Positions 49,896 through 60,448 of a stretch of 64,000 nucleotides of DNA are shown piece after piece; the stretch's first letter is position 1, and every line of letters starts with the position of its first letter. The position numbers and the translations under genes are program-made. Source of the stretch: Liopterus haemorrhoidalis (Eukaryota; Arthropoda; Insecta; Coleoptera; Dytiscidae). The notes beneath the pieces are model-generated. The model saw nothing but the letters and a program-made list of their open reading frames with translations. It ran no database searches and had not been told where the DNA came from. The stretch lies in assembly GCA_963971575.1 (NCBI GenBank), contig OZ020611.1, positions 227,966,260 to 228,030,259 on the forward strand. Direction: 5' to 3'.

Positions 49896-49965
49896 CCAGG
49901 GCCACGCCAAGTGGCAGTCTTAGGGGGCCAAAAACCCCAGTGGTAGGCCGTGGGGAGCGGCAAAT
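49896..49965. mobile_element. hAT terminal fragment, same family as 32324-35054
   Basis: CAGGGCCACGCCAAGTGGCA followed by a GGGGGCC stretch matches the termini of the ZMYM1-like hAT. Only one end is present. Confidence 0.4.
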
Positions 49966-50117
49966 TAAATAAAATTCTTCCAAGATGAACCGAAACCCAC
50001 AAAAGTTGTTAATTCACGAAGCACTTCCAAGACATTGATCGCTTGTTTCTTCGGTTGTACTGGACATGTCGCAACCATTCCTTTAGAGGATCGGAGTATT
50101 GAGTACAACAATGCCCG

Positions 50118-50775
50118 ATGGCGGCGCTACAAGCGCTGTGAACAGCTGATTGAAACGAGTAATGTGAAAGTTATCCATATTTGTTTACATGTTAAATCAT
50201 CGATTTGCAATGGATAATAAACAGCTATCCTTATTAAATTATTTTAATTTTTTAAATGCAACACCTTCTTCTAGGTGTGTAGTTGAAGGAGAAGAGTTGT
50301 TAAACGCCGGACATCTTATGTTGTGCGGAATTTTGGACAAAAATGATGAGCATGTCGACATATGTGGGTTATGTTTACAAACAAGCAGTTTGAGATCACC
50401 ACCTCTTATTACCACCACCTCTATTTATCTCTTCCACAACACCAAACTTATTTATTATTTTCACAAATTGTTTCTCATTTGGAAAATAGTGGAAGTGAAT
50501 GTTTTTGTTACTTCCTTTTCTAGAATGACAGCCAAACACACAGCAATTTATGTTATGATAAGTCATTATAACATAAAGTTGTATAAAAAAGAATAATAAT
50601 TGCTATCAAAAGTTAATATAACAAACAAACTGCAACACTAATGTTTAAAAGCGATACAAACTACACGAGAAAACACATGTACACCAGATGTAAACAATAA
50701 AACATTACTCGTTTCGCCTAGTTCAGTTTTTGCCCGCTTGGCGTCACTTCAGAGCGCTGTTGAGCCCAATAGTTA
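50118..50775. mobile_element. Unclassified insertion in the mariner relic
   Basis: The mariner frame is interrupted here. GAAACGAGTAATGT occurs at both ends in inverted orientation (50153 and complement near 50715), as does an AGCGCTGT motif. The insert carries the frame described at 50189-50596. Exact ends are uncertain. Confidence 0.5.
50189..50596 (+). CDS. Uncharacterised element-borne open frame
   Basis: 135-residue frame. The first part reads MDNKQLSLLNYFNFLNATPS, then SSRCVVEGEELLNAGHLMLC and HVDICGLCLQTSSLRSPP. I do not recognise the domain; the paired C-x2-C-like arrangement (DICGLC) and the composition suggest a real protein fragment of a transposon. The second half, after about residue 75, is low-complexity and is probably read-through. 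No splice sites were assigned. Confidence 0.35.
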   Translation: MLNHRFAMDNKQLSLLNYFNFLNATPSSRCVVEGEELLNAGHLMLCGILDKNDEHVDICGLCLQTSSLRSPPLITTTSIYLFHNTKLIYYFHKLFLIWKIVEVNVFVTSFSRMTAKHTAIYVMISHYNIKLYKKE

Positions 50776-51311
50776 ATATTGAATGGTATAAAACAATTTG
50801 TTTGCCAGTCGTCAACAAAATCAGGAAAAACAACCAAAAACGTCATGACAATGCAAGCTCTCACAAAGCATGTTCAAACAATTGATTGATATTGATATTA
50901 ATGTCTCATTGCCCGTATTCACCTGATTTATCCCCTAACGACTTTTTTGTTTTGTTCCCAATGTTAAACAAATAATGCGTGGACGGCGATTTTCATCACC
51001 TTAAGATGACGTTGAAGCCTTCGAAAACCATGTTTTTGAGATACCAAGTTCAGAGTGGAAAAAATGTTTCGAGAATTGGTTTGAACGCATGCAAAAGTGT
51101 ATAAATCTTAAAGGCGAATATTTTGAAAAGTAAAAAAAAGTTTGTTCCATAAATTTTTGTTTGTTTTTGTAATAACTTAAAAGGTAGCCCTCGTACATAC
51201 GCAAGTAGCTATAATGTAGACTAGTGTTTCCCAACCGCCGGTCCGTGCACCGGCATCGGTCCGCGAGATTTTTTTTTTTACTATGCAACTATTCGCGTAA
51301 TAAATTATAAC

Positions 51312-51651
51312 TAGAGACCGGTAAAAATATGCAACGGTACTTTTGCCATAGGCGTGCTATTTTAAACTTTATTTTAACAAAAAAATAACAAAAACGAAAA
51401 GAATAAAACACTTGTACCGCAATGAATTCTTATCCTCATTATTTTGGGATTATATCCGAGATAGGTAATTCCGGTCACTCCTTTGCCATTGGTCAGTTTT
51501 TGATAAGATATAAATTTTTTATACGCTACACTACTTGTCAGCAGGGCACATTACAAATATATATATAATTACATTTTATTTCTACAGATAATACATGTGC
51601 CGCTTTTTATCGAAAAACTAAAGTACCGTTGCATATTTTTGCCGGACTCTG
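51312..51651. mobile_element. hAT MITE M
   Basis: Ends TAGAGACCGGTAAAAATATG and complement CAGAGTCCGGCAAAAATATG, continuing CAACGGTACTTT. Flanking 8-mers are ATTATAAC (51304-51311) and GTTATAAC (51652-51659). Confidence 0.85.
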
Positions 51652-51659
51652 GTTATAAC

Positions 51660-51893
51660 TAGGGTGACCATTTTCTTGGAGAGGACAATGCGGGACGGAG
51701 CAAAAAAAAGGTCGTCACTTCCGAAATATAATTGAGGAGCAAACAACAAAAAGGTCCTCACCTCCCAAATATAAGTAAAGAGCAAAAAAAAAGGTCTTCA
51801 CCTCCCAAATATAAGTACAGACAAAATTCGGCCCTGGGGACACCAAATCAAAATGCGGGACGTCCCGCGAAATGCGGGACGAATGTCACCCTA
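51660..51893. mobile_element. hAT MITE O
   Basis: Ends TAGGGTGACC and TGTCACCCTA, with a perfect 8-bp duplication GTTATAAC (51652-51659, 51894-51901). It abuts element M and reuses M's target duplication. The core has three imperfect AAAAAGGTC-TCAC-TCC repeats and CGGGACG palindromes. Confidence 0.88.
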
Positions 51894-52112
51894 GTTATAA
51901 CCCAATTAATTTTGAGCTGAAAATCTCGGTCCTTAATCTGTTAATTGGTTAAGTAATAATTTGTTTCTTTTTTCACTAATTATATTGGATTTTTTATTTG
52001 TAGTTTTTTTTTTATGTGTTTGCAATACACATTACTTTCTAAACTTGCCGGTCCACGAATTTTTTCTAGGTCGCTTGCCGGTCCGCCATGAAAAAAAGGT
52101 TGGGGAACGCTG

Positions 52113-53141
52113 ATGCAGACTCACCAGGCGTCTGAGTAAAAATTATTTTATGTGTGTCCCCACAGCGCGAGCACTAGTGCACAAAGATTAAGACAATAAT
52201 GTCAAAATAAAAAAACAAACTTACTAGAAGGTAATAGCACTCAATGCTATGAAAGGTTCCAGCCTACCTGTTAAGAAGTTATGTAAATTCATTATATCTT
52301 TGGACACTGGAAATCACTGTCACTTTGACAATGGCGAGAGACGAAATTGCAGTCAATATAAACCAATCAATGAATAAATTGTCTGATTTTACATAATTGT
52401 TTCATGTTCTATAATATTTATGTCAGGTATTGGAAGGGAAATTAAATACTTTCTATATTTATTATTTTTGTACCATACTTCCCATGACATTTAATTTCAA
52501 CACTAATTTCTTCTTATTCGTTCTTGACGTGAAATTCTTCTTACTTATATACAATTTAAACACATATCTTTCTTTCGAGTATCTTTTCGTTGCCAGTAAA
52601 ATGTGGTTCTTGAGTTCAGTTGTGAAATACACGTATATTTCGCTTTGCATAGTAAACTTGCAATTCACTTATTGACAAAGTTTTTTGGTGATAATAGTGT
52701 AATAGATAACAGTACTTACCATCTGTAAAAAAAAGTAATCTCACTAATTAATTACTGAAAATTGACACATTTCAAAGACGTAAGTTTTGTTTCAATTGTT
52801 GACACAAGAGTCGCTGCTAAGCAGTGAAATGTGGGATGGCCAAAAGTTAACCATGGGTGCATTCAAGTTGTACAGGGTAAAGTCACTGGATTATAAAAAG
52901 TAGCGCAAGCCTTTAAAAAAGCCGACAGACCCCAGGGTTTGATTGGCAACATTGCTTCCCCTATTAAGCAAACTAAAGCAGCAATTTTTACGTTCTTAAG
53001 TTTGCGTCTGCGCTGTCACATCTCTCTGTCTCGCTCTAATTTAATAACCTTCTTTGTCAGCGGTTTGAATATTTAAGGTTAAGTTTCATTTAAATTTATA
53101 TATTATATCCATTTTATTTATTAAAAATTAAAAAAATGATA
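52113..53141. other. Low-repeat sequence, possible promoter side of the transporter
   Basis: Apart from a roughly 30-bp B-family end (GGGTGCATTCAAGTTGTACA at 52855) I see no transposon. The candidate ATG-donor at 52720-52722 lies here. Open frames at 52430-52675 on both strands overlap and lack a recognisable domain. Confidence 0.35.
52720..52722 (-). other. Candidate start-codon exon end for the sugar transporter
   Basis: On the minus strand a T-rich tract ends ACAG, followed by ATG and at once by GTAAGTACT, a perfect donor. Splicing after this ATG in phase 0 to the acceptor at 46453 would give MGASGHLILAV, an ordinary SLC2 N-terminus. It lies in sequence without recognised transposons. This is inference only; a three-base match to a start codon is weak evidence on its own. 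Confidence 0.3.
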
Positions 53142-53837
53142 CAGTCTGTTCCAAACGGTTAAGCGGAACTAAATGGGAATTTAGTTCTTTCAGGTTGTCA
53201 CGAGAAGGGATCTTTCTTGGGTTATTTCATTTTTCATGTTGGGATGTCAAAATTTAAAATTCCAACAATGAAACCATGGAAACGAATGACATATGTCAAA
53301 ATTAAATATTTTTTTTTAGATATTTTAATGACAAAAAAATAAATAAATGGGAAATTTGTATTAAGAATGACACAAAAAATCAAAATATAAAAAAAATTGA
53401 TGTGAAGTGTGAATTTTCACACATTGCAGGGTTTTGCAGGTATTTAATAACTGAATGATGATTATTTGGGATGCCAAAACAAATTTTATGTCAAAATATT
53501 TTTTTATGAATTTTAATTCGAATGCCTAATACCATTATTTAAGTTTCTAAATATGTGCAGTATTTTTTTTACATAGCAAGGTTCATTAAGATTTTGAAAA
53601 TTGCGCCTATGGCTTCTATTGGTTGCTTAAATCATTAGCCACGCCCTCTGATTTCGTATACATCAAACAGAATTAAATTAGAATTTCAACACTTCCCACT
53701 GGTTATTAAATTTACGCTTTTAAAAATTATATGCAACATTTGCCAAAATATAGCTAGAATTTTTACTGTTAAATTTTTTAATTTTTAATATTAAATAATT
53801 TAAACAAAAGAAAACTGCAAAAAAAAAAAAAATTAAA

Positions 53838-53920
53838 ATTGACAGGATTCGAACTCTAGTTTGCAAGTTAACTGTGTTTAGCAAATTAGAAAACCAATGA
53901 CTAAACACACATCGCTATCA
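53838..53920 (-). tRNA. tRNA-like sequence in element F (degenerate)
   Basis: The minus strand carries GAGTTCGAATCCTG, a good B box, at the position equivalent to the tRNA-like segment of copy 3. The A box is poor and no cloverleaf could be drawn. The body sequence differs clearly from that of copy 3. Confidence 0.3.
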
Positions 53921-54404
53921 GCGCTGACGTCTGAACTTGGTTACATAGCGAATTAAATATTTAACATATTTTGGGTAAAAACACAAAAAATGCATTATTT
54001 TCCGAAAACATAATCTGATCAAAAATTCCTGTTGTACTATTCCGGTTCACACCAATATACATTACTTAGAATTTTTTCACATTTTTAGTTTAAACCATCT
54101 GGGCTACAGGGTGTGGGACAAAAATTTTTTTGCACAATTTTGGCAAAAATCTCGTCAAAATAATTTATTTTGCAAAAATAAAATTTTGATCGTTAATCCA
54201 CGTACTAAGGGCTTTCATTTGATACCCTACTCAGAATTTAAAAAAAATATTTTTTTTTTCGATGAGCACATATTTGTTTATATTTTTAGGGGGATATGTT
54301 TTTTAGATGTTTTAGTATTTTTCCTATGTGCGGGTCAAAAAGTTGTACAATCATGCCAAATATCAACTCTCTAGGTTTAGCCGTTTGGCTACAATTTTTA
54401 CCGA

Positions 54405-54406
<2 letters not shown>

Positions 54407-54446
<40 letters not shown>
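54407..54446. repeat. (ACAG)n microsatellite in element F
   Basis: About ten ACAG units. Confidence 0.9.
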
Positions 54447-54650
54447 GACAAAATGACGGTATAAGGGTTTTTTGGTCATACCTACAAAACCCTAAAAATG
54501 ACATTTTAAAATGATATTAACCTTAACCAAAAATGTTTATTGTAAGTATGATTTACAAAGCTTAAACAAAACGGCCGAAAGGCACGATTTAAACGATGAA
54601 AGTAACTAGATTGCAAAATCTAGTTCCGCTTAACCGTTTGGAACATACTG

Positions 54651-55197
54651 TAAGTGTTTACAACATCCCACTTCACACTTGCGCATACGTCAAACACATG
54701 TCATTTGTTTAATATACAGAGATTCTAAACAAGTGGGACTGTGCAGAACTTTTATTTATGTCCTTAAACTAGAAGACGGGTAGCTCGCTTCGCTCGGCTT
54801 CTTCTAACCAAACACTTACTAACCTAACATAACCTAAGATAGTGTTTTGTCATTAAACTAGAAGATGGTTAAGCTCGCTTCTAGAAACCATTGTTTTAGA
54901 GCCACTGACAATTCTTGAATTATTTAGTGTAGTCGTTATGTGCTGCCATCTGTACAGAGTTTGAAGGGGGATATTGTAAACATTGTCCAAAAAAATAATT
55001 GAAAATGTACCACAATTTTGTTATAATGCACCTTTGATTAAAAAAATCGTGATTACAATGTTTAAAATACAAATTTTGGTAGTACTAGTTTCTTATTTTT
55101 TTACTGTTGGAATCACTGAAAATCATTTGTGCTGGTGACATTTTTAGCCCCAGTATGGTCGCCGTTGTGCTAATTTGTATAATCTAGTGACTCTAGT
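54651..55197. other. Intergenic sequence, nothing recognised
   Basis: A diverged tandem pair (AACTAGAAGACGGGTAGCTC and AACTAGAAGATGGTTAAGCT, about 60-70 bp apart) is the only structure seen. Confidence 0.4.
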
Positions 55198-56000
55198 GGG
55201 TGCATTCGAGTTGTACAGAGTAGAGCGAGCGCTGAGCGAACAGTTGATGGTGACGTCATGAATAGAGCACTAACGTAGCGAGCGTTCTTGTGACGTAATG
55301 TTTGTAAAATCTAACCCTACAATTTTCGGCGGCGTTTTTACTGTCAGATTAGTTCACGTCAGTCATGAATCAAAATTATATATAATCTGTCTCAATTTGT
55401 AATACGAAACTAGATCTGGTTACTTTGGTGACTGTTGTGGTGTAAACAGACTTTGGCGTATCCGTATGAACCAATACTATGACAATATTATAAATGTATT
55501 GTCAATATACAACATAAAAAATGAATTTTCCTGTTAGTTTCGTATTACAAAATGAGACAGATAATACCTCGGTTTTTCCTTGATTTTTTGAAGAAATAAA
55601 ATTAATTAAAAATTAAATAACAATTAATTGATTAATTTAATGAATTTTTTCCATTTTAATTTTATGCACGATGTATTTTCATAATTTTTTTGCTGTTTAC
55701 AGAACGTCACAAATACATAAAATGGCCGTACTCTGTAGCCATAGACAAATAACAATATTATTTGTCTATTGTTATTTGTCTAAGGCTATTATTTTTATTT
55801 TATTTATAATTTAATTTTAAACTTTCATTTCTTTCCCGCCGTTCTCTCACTTTTTTACATCATACTCCATATGCTCGGTCTTAAAACCCCGAACACATAG
55901 AGCGCACTCTAAATGCTCGCTCGATCGCAAAACGAATGCAATTGAGTGTACTCTGAGCGTCAAATCGAACACGTTTGAGTGTACAGAGCGTGCTCGGAAC
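55198..56000. mobile_element. MITE family B, copy 3 (split and truncated)
   Basis: Starts GGGTGCATTCGAGTTG and is collinear with 42256-42911. It is interrupted by an A-family MITE at 55385-55562. It runs to about 56000 (GTGCTCGGAAC), where the last bases are replaced by a LINE fragment. Confidence 0.85.
55385..55562. mobile_element. MITE family A, copy 2
   Basis: ATCTGTCTCAATTTGTAATA and complement GAGACAGAT at the ends. The intact B copy at 42430-42445 (AATTATATACCTCGG) gives the unoccupied site; comparison suggests a short TA-type duplication. Confidence 0.88.
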
Positions 56001-56002
56001 TA

Positions 56003-56190
56003 CTCGGATTAAGGGAGACGTTAAACCATGGGGTTATTCCTGCAGGATTAACCGCAGGGAGGAAACCGCCATCACACGTCTCCGTATAGGTCACTGTTGG
56101 TGGACCTATGGACACCTCCTTCGAGGTGAAGAGTCCCCTATCTGTGAGACGTGTAACACAGATTTGTCTGTGTTACACGTCTGTGTTACA
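56003..56190 (+). pseudogene. Non-LTR retrotransposon RNase H/tail fragment
   Basis: Reads INRREETAITRLRIGH, then WTYGHLLRGEESPICETCNT and DLSVLHV, the conserved segment at the end of many insect R1/jockey-type polymerases (TRLRIGH ... HLL ... C-x2-C ... H). It is cut off before the final Cys. It is followed by an inverted ACACGTCTGTGTTAC repeat. Confidence 0.75.
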
Positions 56191-56558
56191 CCCTAAAAAT
56201 GAAGCTTGCCTCTTAGTTACGTATTACAAATAAAACATATTATTGTTAATTTTGCACTATTCAATCGTTAAAATTTGTGATTTTTAAAATCTAGTGTTCA
56301 AGCAGGTAACATTAAGAAATGAAATTACTATTTAGTTCCGCACGATGCTAAGAAATGAACTATATGCTGTTCACTTTTGTAAGGATAAACTATGCTCTAT
56401 GTCACCTTAGAAAAATGTGTGTAAGATAGGAGCTGTTTGTCCTTGCTTCGGATTGGTTTAGAACGTCATCCCTATCACACTGTTAAAATATTGTTTTTAG
56501 TCCAAGTTGACAGATGTTCAGGGTCGTACATTGGAAATATATAGGTATTATTTATATA

Positions 56559-56734
56559 ATCCGTCTCAATTTGTAATACGAAACTAGTTCTGGTTACTTT
56601 GGTAAACTGTTGTGGTGTAAACAGACTTTGACGTATCCGTGTGAACCAATACTATTTTATTATAAATGTATTGTCAATACGCAACATAAAAAATGAACTT
56701 TCCCTGTTAGTTACGTATTACAAAATGAGACAGG
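56559..56734. mobile_element. MITE family A, copy 3
   Basis: ATCCGTCTCAATTTGTAATA to complement ending GAGACAGGT. Collinear with copy 2. Confidence 0.8.
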
Positions 56735-57035
56735 TAATATTATTTTATTTTTTTCGTATATTTTGTTATTATTTACATATTTAGACTTTTATTTATATTC
56801 TTGGCGTAGATTTTATGGAGAAAATTCTCCATGTAATTTGTTTTTACGCAATTTTATATTTTTTAGGTTCTCTGACATAAATATTTTTTGATACTTGACA
56901 ATTAACAGATCAAGATAGAGGACTAATGTGAGGCAAAAAAACAGCCCAGCTGATAGTGCCCAAAGAAGAAGTTATTGATATAATTTTTAGACCTTCATAT
57001 ATACATATATTTTTAATTTTTATTTACATTAATTA

Positions 57036-57215
57036 TTTAAATAAGAAACTTTAGCTCTGAAGATATATTGTTTGTTTTATTGCTTTATTTAAACTCTTTT
57101 AGCCAAATCTCTATTTTTATATATATAGTACATAATTTTTAAAATAAATATTTTTTTAACTTTTTCAAATTTCTCATTAAACTGAAGTTATGTCGGATAT
57201 ATATTTTAAATTTTT
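57036..57215. repeat. Direct repeat flanking the LINE, left copy
   Basis: ATTTAAATAAGAAACTTTAG through TTAGCCAAATCTC to CATTAAACTGAAGTTATGTC matches 62222-62256 plus 63497-63635 with few differences. It shows the uninterrupted GAAGATATATTG site where the mariner at 62257 inserted in the other copy. Confidence 0.88.
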
Positions 57216-57220
57216 ATTTA

Positions 57221-57979
57221 CGAGGGATGTTTCTTAAATTCTGGGAATTGTGCTATAATTAAATTACGCAGAACTTATAGGCAATGTTATTGGTGCCAGA
57301 CAAGTCTTGACATGTTTATGCAACTATCTAGTGCAATATTGTTCAGTCTGATTTAGGTGTTCGACTGATATAGACGCGTTTTCATAGCACTGTTTTTGTA
57401 ACCATGGAAGACGCAGCAAAGTCTCAAAAAGCAATAATTTTCTTTTTGTGGAAAGAAGGTGTGAAAACATCAGAAATTATTCAGCGTCTGCAAGGAGTAT
57501 TTGGTGAGTCTGCAGAATCCAAAAGTACTGTTTATCGGTGGATCGATCGTTTTAAAACCGGTAGAACATCACTAGAAGACGATCCACGCAGTGGGCGCCC
57601 AAGCACGTTGGTAAATAAAAGAAACATTACTGCCGTCGAAGACCTACTGAAAGCAGACAGGCGAATGACTATTCGTCAAATTAGTGTGTGCCTAGGGATA
57701 GGTACACGACAAGTTCATGACATCTTGCATGATTGTTTGGGCGTTAGCAAGGTTTCGCCGCGCTGGGTGTTAAGGCTGTTGGGCGTGCCATAAATAGGTG
57801 GATTGAGGAGACACTGAAAAAGTTCTTTGAGGACGGCTTAAAAAAATTATTTTATCGTTGGGATAAATGTATTCAGTTAAATGGAGATTATGTTGAAAAA
57901 CTACATTGTAATATTGACGAAAATTGACAAAATAATAAAAATTATAGCTAAATTCCCAGAACTTTGGGAACCTCCTTCG
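57221..57979 (+). mobile_element. mariner with internal deletion
   Basis: Ends CGAGGGATGTTTCTTAAATT and complement CGAAGGAGGTTCCCAAAGTT, flanked by TA. The frame from 57404 reads MEDAAKSQKAIIFFLWKEGV, helix-turn-helix motifs (STVYRWIDRFKTGR, DDPRSGRPS, MTIRQISVCLGIGTRQVHDI) and SKVSPRWV, then leaves the mariner pattern. A C-terminal piece (WIEETLKKFFEDGLKK, DKCIQLNGDYVEK) follows near 57800 in another frame. The whole catalytic domain between them is deleted. Confidence 0.88.
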
Positions 57980-59272
57980 TACAATAAATAAGTACATTTT
58001 GGTTACATGATGGTGTTTATAACAGTGAAATATTTAATGATCAGTATCAAGTTTTTCGACGTGATAGAGATATTCACACTTCAAACAAAAAGGATGGAGG
58101 TGGCAGCTTAATTGCCGTGCGTAATATTTTTCAAGTTATTGAACAGCGTGATTGGAAAACTAAATGCATTGAAGATGTGTGGGTATCTCTTACACTGCCA
58201 GGTCAAAAATCAAAGCTCCATTTATGTTGTGTTTATCTACCTGACTATACTGATCGAGATAAATTTAAAAGTTTTGTTGATAACATTGTATCAATTATGC
58301 ATAATAACGCTGAAGATAGTTTTATTATAGTTGGCGATTTTAATATGCCGAATATCAACTGGTCCTTAAAAAATCATGCAAGTTATGTAATCCCAACTTC
58401 ACCTTCTGATTATAAATCATCCTTGCTCCTAGATAGTTTCTCCATAACAAATCTTATGCAGTTCAACAGTGTTGTCAATAAAAATAACAAAATTTTGGAT
58501 TTAATATTGTGTAACGAGGAAAATATTAAAGTTGAGCCCTGCGAATGCCCGATAATCTGGGAAGATTTGCACCATAAAACGGTGAATTTTGTTTATAACC
58601 TAAAAGGCTCGATTATTTAGCCAAAAGTAAATTTCTCAAAACGAGATTTCTCTAGAACAAATTTTGATGAATTAAACGCTATAATTAAGTCACAAAACTG
58701 GAATGAAATCTTGTCGGTTGGTAGTATAGATAATATTGTTAATAATTTTTACAACCTTATTAACTTAATTATTGATGAAAATGTGCCAGTTAAAATTAAA
58801 AAAGTAAGTAAATTCCCAGTTTGGTATAAAAAAAGTACAATAAAAATTTTCAATGAAAAAAATAAACTTCATAAAAAATGGAAATTATACAAGCAACCTT
58901 CTGACTATATCTCGTTTTCTTTACTGCGCCGTAGATTAAAAAAAGCTATAAATGATGACTACCGTGATTGGATACGATCCACTGAAACTAGTTTAAAAAA
59001 CAATCCCAAAAAATTCTGGAATTATGTGTCTACTAAGAAATGCAGTTCCCGTATTCCTAATGACATGACTTTGGGTAATGAGCACGCTGATAACTATAGC
59101 GATATTTGCAACTTATTTAATGAATTCTTCCGATCAAATTTCGAACCTAGTACTGCAACTGCCACTGTAAATAATGGTCATAACTCACCTCTTTCTGTTA
59201 ATTTACAACATATTTTTAAATGTGATATTTTAGAATTATTAAAGTCTACTGATCTATCTAAAGGTCCTGGGC

Positions 59273-60448
59273 AGGGGGGTTTCACTCTAATAGCCGAAAA
59301 AATACAATATGGCGTCTTGCCCATAGTTCTTAGTACGAACACGAGCTGCACCACCATACAGCGCAACAACGAAGCTCCTCCCACGCTAGAACTTGTTGCG
59401 CCATTTTGAATTCGTTGGTTAATGTAGTCTAACCTATTAAAAATACAGAGCATTTCTTTTTGCTAAAGTTTAAAATTTAAAGAGTGTATAGTATATTATT
59501 AATACTAAAAATGGTTATGTGCTTCGTTTTGGGATGTGATAGTAGTGAACCTACAAGATATCGTTTACCAAACCCGAAGATACGGGAGGCTCCAGGCTTA
59601 TATAAAACGTGGTTAAAGAATATGGGTAATCCTAAATTGGATGGCTTGTCCATCGAAAAACTATAAGTCAAAGTTCGAGTATGTAAAAAACACTTTGCTG
59701 CAGATTGTTTTAGCAACAGGAGAACTTTGAATTTTAAGTCTGTACCAACTCTGCATCTACCAAATTAAGAACGTAAGTATTCTAACAATATTTTTTGTAA
59801 AATTACAATAGGTGTATTGTTATGGGAAAACTTAACTAACATCTTTTATATAATTAATGTTTTACATTTCAGGTTTCGACACAGCATCTGAAAATGTCAA
59901 CGTTAGTCTTAATTCACCGTTAAGTATTACAGTTGATCTTCCTGACGGTACTGGATCACCGTCGAAGATCCGGAAAATAAGCTCATCGGAAGATGATTTG
60001 GCAGTTCCATCTACTTCACATAGTGCCGAGGTAATAATAAAAAAAAAAAAATATGTAATAAATATACATGTAAGTTGTTACAAATAAATAATTATTTCTG
60101 TGAGTAATTGTTGTTTTTTTGTATAATTCCAAACTGTAACATATCTAGTTATAAGGAATTTTTAAATTACTAATTATTAGATGAAACAATTGTTATAATA
60201 CTGTATTTTGTCTGTTTTAAATTCTATTATCGTTAATAGTATTTAAAATAGTCAAAATTTTATAACGATTGTTTTATCTAATAATAGTTTGTAATTTAGA
60301 TATTCCTGAAATCCAATGAAGAATTTGAAATACCCGGATTTTCCCCCCACTCTAAATTATAGTTCTAAGTACGAACACTGCAGTTTAGCGCCGAACGTGG
60401 TTTCAAAATCTAACTAGAGAGTGAGGCATCTATTTCTATTTGATTTGT
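59273..60448 (+). mobile_element. Insertion in the LINE carrying spliced THAP-domain exons
   Basis: The 10-mer GGTCCTGGGC lies on both sides (59263-59272, 60449-60458). Removing the insert restores the LINE frame LSKGPGPDGIS. No clear inverted ends were seen, but AGTTCT-AGTACGAACAC occurs near both ends in direct orientation (59323, 60362). The cargo is a THAP-domain exon and a second exon with splice sites. P elements have THAP-bearing transposases and 8-bp duplications, so a P-like origin is possible. Confidence 0.75.
59511..60030 (+). pseudogene. THAP-domain gene fragment, two exons
   Basis: Exon 1 (59511-59772, donor GTAAGT) reads MVMCFVLGCDS, RYRLPNPKIREAPGLYKTWL, a stop (TAA, 59664-59666), VRVCKKHFAADCFSN and SVPTLHLPN. 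This is the THAP zinc pattern C-x4-C ... C-x2-H with the trailing V-P-T-L-x-x-P block, so a sequence-specific DNA-binding domain. Exon 2 (59873-60030, acceptor TTTCAG, donor GTAATA) is a serine-rich linker (SPLSITVDLPDGTGSP, SSEDDLAVPSTSHSAE). Nothing catalytic follows. The in-frame stop, and a second just before the donor, suggest decay. Confidence 0.75.

Larger units (their letters stand above)
49975..51195 (+). pseudogene. mariner relic split by another element
   Basis: The left piece (50000-50118) reads LIACFFGCTGHVATIPLEDRS, part of the mariner catalytic domain. The right piece (50780-51140) continues NIEWYKTICLPVVNKI, HDNASSH (second catalytic Asp), CPYSPDLSPNDFF (third Asp) and, after shifts, WKKCFENWFERMQKC and LKGEYFEK. 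It ends near GGTAGCCCTCGTA, the usual mariner terminus. The 5' third is missing. Confidence 0.8.
51222..52112. mobile_element. hAT MITE N hosting two smaller hAT MITEs
   Basis: Ends TAGTGTTTCCCAACCGCCGG and complement CAGCGTTCCCCAACC, with CCGGTCCG near both. Flanking 8-mers are ATGTAGAC (51214-51221) and ATGCAGAC (52113-52120). Confidence 0.75.
53396..54497. mobile_element. Foldback-type element F, copy 4
   Basis: From TTGATGTGAAGTGTGAATTT to CATACCTACAAAACCCT, inserted in a D MITE so both boundaries can be read by comparison. Internal order as in copy 3: GTGTGAATTTTCACAC palindrome, GCCTAATACCATTATTTAAG, tRNA-like B box, GGGCTACAGGGTGTGGGACA, GGTTTAGCCGTTTGGCTACA, (ACAG)n. Confidence 0.8.
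53142..54650. mobile_element. MITE family D, copy 5, split by element F
   Basis: CAGTCTGTTCCAAACGGTTA at the left; the complement at the right ends GAACATACTG, followed by TA. Comparison with uninterrupted D copies shows that the bases between the AATATAAA (about 53390) and TGACATTTT (about 54498) blocks are an insertion. Confidence 0.88.

Noticed and set aside
52430..52675. Overlapping 81- and 68-residue frames on opposite strands
   Set aside because: No domain, no splice context, and AT-rich sequence where such overlaps are expected by chance.
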